64,000 bases of DNA from Isoetes taiwanensis (lineage: Eukaryota > Streptophyta > Lycopodiopsida > Isoetales > Isoetaceae): assembly GCA_021234155.1 (NCBI GenBank), contig JAJEKV010000232.1, positions 560,001 to 624,000 of the forward strand, given 5' to 3'. Below are positions 33,432-43,064 of this stretch, in pieces (positions within the stretch are counted from its first letter, which is position 1; each line of letters opens with the position of its first letter). Under the pieces are notes generated by a model, which saw only the letters and a program-made list of their open reading frames with translations, did no database searches and was not told the origin of the DNA. The position numbers and the translations under genes are program-made.

Positions 33432-34535
33432 CTAAGGCCTCTCTCTGCCAATCCTCCGGTGCTAAGTGAATATCCTTAGGCATAAGGGTAACTCTCTTAG
33501 CATGGATAGCGCTAGAGGTTCCTTCCTCAAGAGCCGGACCAGCTACGCTTGGGAAGCTCTCTTGCGGGCCGGGTCATTAGAGGGGTAACCTATAATCGGG
33601 TCCTGAATCGCTGCAACACCTCTCTAAGGAGACGCCGAAGGGCGCCTTCCTTATCGGAGAGATTCGTGACACATCCGAAGTGGAATCTCCTAAAAACACC
33701 CGGGCGTATGTGTTTGTTCGCCCGTGGTGAACCCTCTTGGGTTTTTTCCGCCTAGGTGGGGGTGGTTTGGCTGGTTCTTCTTCCCGCCGCCGCTCCTCCA
33801 CGCCGGCCGGCCTCCTCCGGGCGGCAATACCACTCATTGTACCTCGTCCAACGGCGAAGGTACTCCTTGTATGCCACCATCTTAAAGCAAACTGAGCGGT
33901 CTGTTGGGCCTTGGTGCAACTCCCCTACCTTTTGCTTCTTCACCACCTTAGGTGGTTCCGCCACTGGGGGTAGGGTGGCTAAGCGTCGGGGATCTCTTTG
34001 CCCCTCCTCCTCCTCCTCTTCCTCCCACTTGTGGCTCCCTCCTGACCCGGGGCTCTTCAATAGCGACGGTCGGCGGGGGCCCGTGGTTCCTTCTCTTAAA
34101 TGCGCCTTTCTTGCTCCCTCGGCTCCCTTTCCCGGCTCAGCTTCTTTACGTGACCCCTCTCCTCAGCCACTCATGACTTTTCCTTCCCCTTCTTTTTGGG
34201 CACTGAAGGGCCCGCTTCTTCGATACGGTGGTGGTCTTTGCTCCTCCACACCGTTCTTCAACTGTTTCCTCCCACCTGGGTGTCGAGGCCCAGTGTGGCG
34301 CTGACTTCGTCCATTCTTTGTGTTCCTGCCCGACGAGGGGCTGCTTTCTGGGCTGCTCTCGGCATCGTGAAAGCTCACGGTCGCCGCTGCCGCCGCTTGA
34401 GGGCAATTCCTCGCCTCCAGGCTTCGGCCGAAGGTGCTCAGGAACTTTCTTCACGTGCCGACCCGCTGCTACCTGCGCCATAGAGAGGGTGGGGCGCTCG
34501 CCAAACTTCCTAGCTGTTTGTTTGGTGCGTGCCAT
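33432..34535 (-). CDS. Histone H3-like protein encoded by the chromovirus (H3 tail, long linker, H3 fold)
   Basis: Start at 34,535: MARTKQTARKFGERP, so after Met the first nine residues equal the histone H3 tail (A1-K9, with K4, R8 and K9). Around residue 28 VKKVPEHLRP resembles H3 VKKPHRFRP. A basic, low-complexity linker of roughly 200 residues follows, including YKEYLRRWTRYNEWYCRP. The fold then appears: RPGV (about 33,705), IRKAPF and, one frame over, RRLLREVLQRFRTRL (33,653-33,594), matching H3 [21 protein letters not shown]. A diverged middle segment of 28 residues has the same length as in H3. Last comes AIHAKRVTLMPKDIHLA (33,510-33,460), 15 of 17 identical to H3. One base further out of frame RRIGRERP-stop mirrors H3 RRIRGERA-stop. 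Several frameshifts break the ORF. It sits just downstream of the PBS. Likely a captured, modified H3. Confidence 0.85.
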
Positions 34536-34539
34536 ATCT

Positions 34540-35090
34540 TGTGGTTCAGGGAATGGGTGACGTAAGGCTGAGCAAGAGAGAGGTGAAGGTGAAGGGTTGG
34601 AGAGAGAGAATGAGGTGTCAGATATTTAAAAAGGAGGGTCCCTGGGAATATTCTCCTACCATAATTACCCCTATTTATTAGCCCCCCCTTACTAATTACA
34701 CCATATTTAGCAATTATTTAACTATTAATGTATAAATTAAACCTATATTAATTAATATTATACCTTAAATTTTCGAATTTTTTCTGATGGTTTGAAGTGC
34801 TAATTATGAATTTATGCCATTTTTCACAGGGTCTCCGATTGGCATGATTCTTGACTCCATTTTAGGTGAAATTTGATGCAGATGCATAATTTTCACTCCA
34901 AATTTACTAGAAGATGAGTTTGACTCACTCAACTTTCGTCTAACACTTAACCTAAGTCCTGACCCACTACCTAGGAGAAAAAATTTTCCCCCATTTTCGC
35001 GGTTCCATGGTGGAATGTTTATTTCACACCCCTATAGGCCTGTTAGACTACTTCATGGTTATGGTCAGTGCTAGTTCTTGGTCAACCAAG
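34540..35090 (-). other. 5' leader between PBS and the H3-like ORF
   Basis: AT-rich, non-coding in appearance. A CACAAGAT sequence precedes the ATG at 34,535. A purine-rich GAGAGAG tract lies at 34,580-34,620 (plus strand). This is the usual place for leader and packaging sequences. Confidence 0.5.
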
Positions 35091-35092
35091 AA

Positions 35093-35109
35093 CATCGCTC
35101 TCGATACCA
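35093..35109 (-). promoter_or_regulatory. Primer binding site (initiator-methionine tRNA type)
   Basis: On the minus strand TGGTATCGAGAGCGATG lies one base inside the 5' LTR. The usual plant chromovirus PBS, complementary to the 3' end of tRNA-iMet, is TGGTATCAGAGC. The match differs by a substitution or insertion at the CGA position. Confidence 0.8.
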
Positions 35110-35110
35110 T

Positions 35111-36740
35111 TGTGACGCCCCAAGCTAAACGTGACGGCGCATGGTACACACTCGGCAGAAATCCCCCATCCACTCAACAACCGCATGGGCCCCTTCGTCT
35201 ACCCCGCGACTCGAGGTGACTCTTAGTGCGGGAAGGGAACATGGAAGGTGTCTTGCGCGCCCTTTCCCTATGGGCTCCTATAACAAATGAAGCGATAACA
35301 CGTCAGAACTAGCATCAACATATACAAATACTACCTCAAGGGTAGTGCATCACACATAAACCAAGGCAAAGATGATAATCACGAACCATAAAACATGAGA
35401 GCTCCTACCCCGCCCGACTCAGAAGGAGGATGACCGACCGGGCTAGGCCTCAAGATAGAGCGAATCGAGTCATGGCAATGGCGCAGGGCTGGTATAGAAC
35501 AATGGCTAGGGTTGACCACTCCATCCCCCTCCCGTGCATACTTTGCGGAGATGGGATCAATCGTGCTCGACATGACTCTAGCCTTCCGGATACGCAATCC
35601 CATGGCATCACCCATCGGGACTACAGGTTGCATCTCCCCGTCCGCCGAGGCGTGAAGGGTTGCATCTCCCCTTCCTGGGGTCTAGAGGTTCCACGGTGGC
35701 TAGAGAATCGTGGCTTACACACCCATTCATACCCGTGAACCCCCAAAACAAGAGCCAAGCCGACACTTGCAACTCTTGAGAGTGTGGCGACACCATCGCC
35801 CCAGAGGTGTCGGACCCATGCTCGCCCACACAGTGGACCCACCATAAGCCTAGCTCACTATGGGATCCCCCGTAGCCCCCACTCGGCAGGGATCCTCCCT
35901 CCGCTTTGCCTCTAGCCCCGTTGTGTAGTGCTGAGTCACATCATAGCCTCCATAGCCCGGTGGGTTCCTATGCACAGGCCGCATCTAATAGGAACTAAGG
36001 GATCTACTCTAGGAGCATACTACATATGGCTCTAGGTCTCTACCCCCCTTCCCAATACAAGAGGAGCAAACATGATCAACCATCATCACATAATCATCAC
36101 ATCATGAGAATAATCATAAGAAGAACATCTTAACCTAATCATACAACTAACTAATGGTTAGGGTTCCTTGATTAGGGTTCAAGATGTTGAATATGGATTC
36201 TAGGATGGCTCTACTCTAGATACAAGATACTAGCACATCTGGAATGCTAATTCCGGCATGAGCTATCACAACTACTATCCTACATACCGCCTCAAGCTCT
36301 CCCTCCGTGTCCGTGTGCCTCCATGGTCTCGACTCACTTAGATGCCGCCCTACTCCAAGAACGAGTCTACCTGCTGCCGGGTCTTTGCACCAGTCTATGC
36401 CACAACAAACGATGTTCAAACTTGGGGTTTCGAAACAGTAGGTGAGTCTCCGGGTGCTAGGGCTGGAAAGTGGTCTAGGGTTAGGGTTTATGCCTATATA
36501 AGTTAGGTCCACCTAGGATGCCACGGTGGCACCAACGGTGAGTCTCCGTGTGGCGGTGCCCCAATAGGTTAAGGCCACGTGGATAATGGCTTAACCTATG
36601 GTTGGCTAAGTTATGAGAATAACTTTAGCCATGCCCCTAGTGCCACAATCTATGGTATACAAGGCTATGAAGATAGACTTGTATGAGTGACGGATCCAGG
36701 AATATACGTATTTATGACGATATTCCCCCCGACCGCTACA
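35111..36740 (-). repeat. 5' LTR of the chromovirus
   Basis: Begins (plus strand) TGTGACGCCC and ends CCGACCGCTACA. It is the partner of 23,579-25,211. On the minus strand the element promoter should lie here. A TATATAAG sequence occurs on the plus strand near 36,494, but orientation makes its use unclear. Confidence 0.9.
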
Positions 36741-37100
36741 AAGTTGCACGCCTCGCATCCTACATTTTGCAAGTCTCTACCATCGGAGAATCCCTTACGG
36801 GGACAAGGGGATCTCGAGAGCCTACTACCGTGGTTTTTCCTCCCATGTGGGGGTTTTTTCATCCCAGTAGTAGGGACACATTGTATAGTAGCATTTGTCT
36901 TTTTGGTGTGGTTTTATCTGCTTTATGTACTGCATGTACCGTCTCATAGGTCAAGTTTGGCCTCCACGGACGTTAAAATATACTTCCTTCCTTCCTTCCT
37001 TCCTTCTTAGATCTCTGGCGCCTTGTGCAAGGTCCGTCAAACTCTTGAAGCGGAGTCCGTCTTTGTTTTCATCCTCTCTTATAGTCTGATAGCTTTTTAG
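36741..37100 (+). pseudogene. Possible continuation of LINE-B 3' end with (CTTC)n tract
   Basis: A plus-strand frame (VARLASYILQVSTIGESL onward) resumes directly after the LTR element and stays open to about 36,950. It is followed by a short (CTTC)5 to (CTTC)6 tract at about 36,977-37,004. Continuity with LINE-B is inferred from the insertion geometry. From 37,100 to 38,480 I see no feature I can support. Confidence 0.35.
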
Positions 37101-38483
37101 GGTTAGCTTCCTTGTTCCCGCTTCTCTATCTCACCCGTCTTTATTAATTGCTAGTCTTGTCTTATCCTGTCCTACCTCTTTTCTGGTTTTTCGTATGTGT
37201 GTGGAAGAAGTATCGTAGCTGTGTCCTATATACCTTTTCTGGCAATCGTACTCTGACTTTTCAGTCCCACGGTTAATCATTATTAACGGCTATCCGCTCG
37301 TCGTATAGGTGGCATGTCATTAGGGTTCCATGCAACGTTATGCTCTTATATTCACTCTTATTTTTCCCTTATTCGCGCCACCCCCATACATCTTTATTTT
37401 TAGTACAGGTTACGCATACTTCCTACGGTTATTTTCTAAATGGTTATTAATTTCAAAATCTAAGATTGGAGCCTGTATCGCGTGAACTACTTTCCCCTTG
37501 TTTGCTTGCCAACATTGATTTTGCCTCCTTTTCTGTAGTGTCGTGCTTACTATATTCCATCCATGGCCCGGTGCTCTCAGGTAATCGAATTGCATACAAA
37601 CTAATTTGTGTCTGATTTTATTATACAGTATTATATTCTAATAGCTTCTGTGAAGCCGGATATTACAGTGAGAGTAGAGCCTTCCGTTCTGTTCACCCAA
37701 AGAACCATATGTATTTCATAAAACCTCCGGTTATCAGAGATAAATAAGAATAAGCTTAAGAATTAACAAATTCCTCTTGTAATTTATTCTATTCTTCCAA
37801 TTTTGCCTCAGCTGGCACTCTCTGCATATGCATTTCTTTCAACCCCGTTTTGTGGTCATGCAGTCCCTCACCATTTCCATCTATTCATATCTAGTTTGCT
37901 GCTGTATATCTCTGATTTTCTACAGTTTATACATCTACGGCTAAGGGAAAAAAATGTGGAATATACCTCTTGCACCTTGGTTTAGTATCTCTTTTGAAGG
38001 AGTGCATGCAAGTATGAGAAGCATATAATCTAGAACAAAATGTTCAGGGAACTCGATCCTCATATAAAAGCTTCTAGAAGGCCCCAACAAGAAATTTCAT
38101 TCTGTTTGTCATCATATTTATTCTATCTCTATTATAAAAGCTCCGCAAAGGATTTATTTGTTTTACATATTTTTTGCTCAGATTTTATGGTTGCCTCTAA
38201 GGGCAAATGTGGGAATGTGGGATATTCTAGGCATATGCTGGCATATCCACAGATATTCTACATGACTAGCCTAAACTTGTTGTAGCCGTCATTCTCCCTG
38301 TCGCGCCTGCTGTTAGCCGACCCCTGTCGCACTTGTTTTAACCAGCAAATCGGATGCGATCAAGGAGTAGATGCAGTCACATGTTCTATCTCTCAGTTTA
38401 ATTTACAAATAATAGCGATGGAGGTAGATCTACTACTTTAAATCGCCATTTCTCAATGGTTTTTCATTTCATCCTGAGTTGAA

Positions 38484-38530
38484 TCTATAAATAACTAGTA
38501 ACGGGTGCCCGGCATTGCCGGGCATAGGTA
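38484..38530 (+). mobile_element. Helitron-like 5' terminus with 8-bp stem hairpin
   Basis: After A at 38,483 comes TCTATAAATAACTAGTA, resembling the TC-initial 5' end of plant Helitrons. It is followed by TGCCCGGCATTGCCGGGCA (38,506-38,524), a perfect 8-bp stem with a 3-base loop. I did not find a convincing CTRR terminus with its own hairpin, so the extent is unknown. The interval 38,530-40,230 is AT-rich with no supported gene. Confidence 0.35.
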
Positions 38531-40241
38531 TGAATATAAGTTAATGCGAAACAAATTAGATATTGAAAGGTACATGATGTGTTTGAAATAGGAAGTTACC
38601 AGATGATACTGCCTAAAACCTATTGGAGATTAAACTTTAAGTTGACATTTACTACCTAATACCTATGTAGAGAGAGGGTTTGGCTTTGTATACCGAACTT
38701 TTAAGTTGACATTTACTATTGCATATTAGATAGTAGCATAAATAGATATGGCCTATTGTGTGTATTTGGTTATACCATTAAAGTTTTTCATTCATGGATG
38801 TAAAATAGCGAGAATGCCTAGGGAACAATGTCATTGAAATCACCGAATCCTATTGTCCCCTAAATTCACCCTAGATTTATCATTATTTGGAAGGTCTCCA
38901 AAGGTGCCATAGGAAAAACATAAAGAAGCTAAGTTAATGCGAAGCATTTCGTTGGATGGAATTGGTGATTCTAGACAAAATTAACAAATTAGTTACGTAA
39001 AGGTATAAGGAATTTGGCAACTGATATTACCTAAAATCTTGAAAATTTCTGTTGGCATTCACATCAACTACAAAAGAACATGAGTTGCATTTACGCCTTG
39101 CAAATAGTGTTTTGCCTGTATGTTGTGATTTTGCAACAATCCTATATTTTTACAGGAAACGTATTTTGGTGGTAAAGGAAATGTGTTATGGTGGTAGGAG
39201 AATTTTGTGTAACACGTATAACATTTGGTGCTCATGAGAATTAAGAATATCTTCTAAGAACACGTTGCAAGTTTGTTTGCACTTGTAATGTTGCTATTAT
39301 TCATATTTGTTTGAGCTAGAGAGGATGTATACACCTTGGAAGCAAAGTTATATGTTAACTGTGTGCAACATTGGATCCATTATATTTAATATGTCAACGT
39401 GTGCGACATTGGATCCATTATATTTAATGTGCGTAATATAGAATGAGAGACATGAATCATGTTATTCGGGTGTGAAAACATGGCAAATCTTGTAAGAGAC
39501 ATTCAAGTAACATGTGGAAATAAACTAATGAAATAAATATCTACTTCAGCAATATGTCAAAAATGGTTAACATGGTCATAACGAAAATGTGATATGAGCT
39601 TTTTTATTTTTATAAAAATCCCAGAATCTCAACTGCAATTCGCGCTATTGGGCCAAGCTCTCTTGGAGCTCTATCACGTATTATGCAAGATGTGAAGAAG
39701 GAAAAGGGTACATGTGCTAGTGCTGCACTTTGCGGTGCACTCATTTGCAATTCATTGCTAGCCCTAGGATGTCAGATGCACAAACATGTGATGGACAACA
39801 GCCACTAATTTTGATGATCTGCAAAAGCAAGAGTGGGCAACGATGACTTCTGGCAAAATTTTAATGAGATAGTCCATATTACCTCCTTTATAGAATATAT
39901 AACTCCTCCCAAATAATTTGATGCTGTATAGAATAATTCTAATGAATAATCACTGTCTAAAACCTGCAATTGCAAAGAATAGAGATTCACATTACCTAAT
40001 ATTTTTTCCCAAGAATACACACGGGTGTATGATTTGCATTTGCATTGGCAATTTATGATGAGACGGGAATACATATGAAAGAAAAAAACTAAAAGCAAAT
40101 GGCAGTTGAAAAGAAGTTAAAGCTCAACAGAGATAACAAAGTTGAATGGTCAAGGTCCAGTACCTGAAGCCGTTAGGCTGAGCCTATGATTAGGATAGTA
40201 AATGATGGCTTCCATCACCATGGACGTTAGCAATGTTTTCA

Positions 40242-40355
40242 AATATGCCAACATTTGGCTTGTTGCAACAAAATGAACAATTCAACATCACTCAAGAAAA
40301 TATGCCAACATTTGGCTTGCTGCAACAAAATGAACAATTCAACATCACTCAAGAA
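40242..40355. repeat. 57-bp tandem duplication
   Basis: Two adjacent 57-bp copies beginning AATATGCCAACATTTGGCTTG and differing at one base. 57 is a multiple of three, so a 19-residue peptide repeat appears in the plus frame, but I see no other evidence of coding. Confidence 0.85.
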
Positions 40356-40436
40356 AATACATCACAAATCCAATATATCTACAAAAAGAATTATCATATA
40401 CTGAGAAAATATAGAAGACTAACAAACAGTAAGAGA

Positions 40437-40585
40437 ATTATATCACATGCATCTGCAGCGATTGGAGCATCCCATTGGCTGCTACAATTCCCAGCTACAT
40501 CTGCTTCAATAGAAACAGTTATAAGTCCAGCAAGCACACCAGGCCCCTGTAGTAGATTCCAGAGCTGTTGCTGCCTGTGTTTCTA
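40437..40585 (-). pseudogene. Exon-like fragment of an unidentified gene (minus strand)
   Basis: After an acceptor-like CACAG the minus strand reads QQLWNLLQGPGVLAGLITV and then SIEADVAGNCSSQWDAPIAADA. This looks like a hydrophobic segment followed by an extracellular-type loop, and reads more like protein than its surroundings. I do not recognise the family. It lies just outside the 2.18-kb duplication that holds other minus-strand exon-like pieces. Confidence 0.35.
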
Positions 40586-41585
40586 CAATCTAACTGCCAA
40601 AGAGAATTATGATTTTTACTCCCAAGCTCGCATGTTAAGCATTAGAACTTCAAAAGCATAAGTTTTACACGGAGCTATGAAGAAGGCAGAGCTTGCTGAA
40701 CCTTAGTAAAAAATGCAATGGGCTTAAAAACTGCTCGCGCAGAATAGCAAGTCAAGTCTTAGCAACTATTTGTCCAACTATGTAAGCAAGTTCAATACAA
40801 AATTGTGCTTCAAGTATAGCAAAAGCTCAAGAAATCTATGTGAAAAGAAATGTGCTTATTTCGATGTGGCCTATCATATTAGGATCTTTAAAAAAATGGT
40901 CCTGCACCTTTGCAATATGACTTCATCTCAAGATGGCAACTTCAATAGCAGGCTTACAGCATGTCCGATCTTGCATAAAGAATCATGTAACAACCATTCA
41001 AATACTTGCAGAAATATGATGGAATAAATTGTAATCATAGCACATAGGGTTGAGACACCTGCAATGAAAGGAAATGTGCAGTTTAAAAAATCTAAAACTG
41101 GAATTGGCATCTAAATTTTAAAACATGTAGCAATCACATAGCTAATAAATGGCATGCCTTCGATGATCCCAGCTCATGAAGCCTGGATGTTAATATGCAT
41201 ATCGTTTCCAGTTTTTCAGTATGGACTAAGCACTTTCATCTTATGTGCTCCTTGCATTTACAGTTCAAACTGTGCTATTGACCAATCTCGACCTGCAGCA
41301 AGAATCAAAGCACTACCAAGATAGGAAAACTTCATCATCTTAGCTCATCAAGGTAATTTGTGTGATAATGGACCACTGCAAAAATCATCTGCGGCTTTGA
41401 TAGAGGAACACTGCAACTCTTGCCTTCAACTACCGTTATGAATTTATCAATCAGGAGCAAGATCTATTGCAGCAAAACTGATATTCCTAGTTATTTTAGT
41501 AAGCTAAACAAAGGAACATACAGTGAAATCCAGACTGAAGGAAATTTCAACAATATTATAATAACAGGAATGCTCATGACTTACT

Positions 41586-41875
41586 TCCACTTGCTCGCCT
41601 CTTCGATTATATCTGGTTCGCTTTGCCTCTTCAGCTATCCAAATTGTATACTTCTTGCCTTACCATTGCAACTGATAAATGCCGGTACAATGAAACTGTC
41701 CCAGGCAGTTGAAGAGTGGGCCAAATGGTGCAGGCATACCATGTGATGATGGATTCTTGTACGTAGTGCAAGGCACATTCTGCCAACTGATGAGGATAAG
41801 CTTTGGGGCAGTGCAGGCTGCAACACTGTTGTAATGAAATATCTGGATAGCGCAGCATAGAAGTGTTCTGAGCAA
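41586..41875 (-). pseudogene. Exon-like piece of the unidentified gene inside duplication copy 1
   Basis: The minus strand reads MLRTLLCCAIQIF, AACTAPKLILISWQNVPC, NPSSHGMPAPFGPLFN and CTGIYQLQ, then in another frame KKYTIWIAEEAKRTRYNRR followed by GEQVE and a strong donor GTAAGT at about 41,580. It appears to be a membrane segment followed by a charged cytosolic segment. The change of frame at about 41,665 means the copy as written is broken. Family not recognised. Confidence 0.35.
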
Positions 41876-42689
41876 GATGAAAGCCTGACATAATAAAGTT
41901 CACTTATTACCTAACCATCAAATATCTTTGTCACTGAATTTGAATATACTTTCATCTGTATGATTTTCTTGCATTGATATTATTAGCAGCCTAAGATGTT
42001 ATGTATGGTTGACAGTTTGTGAGGTTTTAGAAAGTCTAGGCTTCTTGATCCTGAGATAAGAACAGTAACTTATAAGACTATTCTACACGAACATGATGCT
42101 ACGCATATATCGGGTTTTATATGCCAAAACTTGGATCATTTCATGAGGAGTGCTTGAGAAAATAGGGGTAAAGCAATGCACCTACTTGATAACATAACGT
42201 CAGAAATGCCCCAGCTTGCAGATCCCTCTGCAGAAATCTTTGAATAATTCTTTAGGACACCACCAGAGATGCAGGTTCTATGTGGCATGTGGCATCATGC
42301 AGTATGCCATCTTGACTTGGAAATGCAAGAATCCAAATCATATCGACCTCAAACTCAAAATTTATTGGCTCCAAAGATATACAACCTCAATCCCTGTGTA
42401 CCCATTTATGCTGCCCAAAGATCATGCTGATACAAAACATCTGGCAGAAATTGAAGAAAATAATAACTAAGAATATATAGCAAAACCAAAATCGAAATCA
42501 ATGATAAAATGAGAAGTTCATCGAATCTAGCCTTCTGTTTTGCTCAAAAGAGGCTCAGTCTTAGGTCGATTGCCTGACCCAAACTGCTCGTTCTAGTGAT
42601 ATATCCATCAGCAAAACCTACTTTGATATCCTGATAAAGGACCGTGTCAATCACATGAGCTAATGATGAAAAGAACTATGAATACCTTA

Positions 42690-42870
42690 TGAAGTTCGCA
42701 TGAACCTGGAGGAGATAAGATGCGGCCGCCCAAGACTATGCTGTGCTTGCCATGAAGAGGACGGAGAGACCAGTTGAAAATGGGTTTCGTATCTTTCTCG
42801 AGGATGTACCTGCCTCCATAGCAGCAGCAAAAAACTTGGCAACTTCGACAACTTGAAAACCTCCATACTG
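42690..42870 (-). pseudogene. Exon-like piece of the unidentified gene (further upstream on the minus strand)
   Basis: The minus strand reads YGGRYILEKDTKPIFNWSLR then PLHGKHSIVLGGRILSPPGSCELHK, ending in a donor-like GTATTC. It looks protein-like with no internal stop, but I cannot name a family. The same piece recurs at 44,874-45,054. Confidence 0.3.
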
Positions 42871-43064
42871 TTGCCTTATCCGGTATCAGTAGCATACCCA
42901 CCAGCATGCACGCCATGCATGCCAGGTGCAATCAGATAAGCGAGGGGAAAAATTCCCTTCCGAGGAAAAATTCGCTCTCAATTGCATTACCAAATTGTTC
43001 TTTCTCGATTTTTGGAAAATCGGTTTTTTTTTTTCCGGCAACCAAAATCGGTTTTTTTTTTTCC

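Larger units (their letters stand above)
23579..36740 (-). mobile_element. Full-length Ty3/Gypsy chromovirus, 13.2 kb, encoding a histone H3-like ORF
   Basis: Two direct repeats of about 1.63 kb bracket the element. On the minus strand the order is 5' LTR, primer binding site, H3-like ORF, long spacer, gag, protease, RT, RNase H, integrase, chromodomain, polypurine tract, 3' LTR. This is the order of Metaviridae chromoviruses apart from the extra 5' ORF. At 13.2 kb it is longer than a typical 5-9 kb chromovirus. A target duplication is not exact: GGTTG precedes 23,579 and AAGTTG follows 36,740, so only GTTG is shared, with a shift. The insertion lies in the 3' part of LINE-B. AT-rich parts of the LTRs are almost identical, suggesting a recent insertion, while GC-rich parts differ by many small indels. 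Confidence 0.9.
40882..43064. repeat. 2.18-kb tandem duplication, copy 1
   Basis: Starts at GGATCTTTAAAAAAATGG and runs to the T-rich junction before the next GGATCTTT at 43,065. It is identical base for base to copy 2 wherever I compared, except for one extra T in copy 2 (CCATTTGCAAC against CCATTGCAAC). It contains minus-strand exon-like pieces at about 41,590-41,880 and 42,690-42,860. Confidence 0.95.

Noticed and set aside
33577-34060. Separate host genes from the open frames in the linker of the H3-like ORF
   Set aside because: They are overlapping frames of one low-complexity Arg/Pro/Glu-rich linker within the retroelement.
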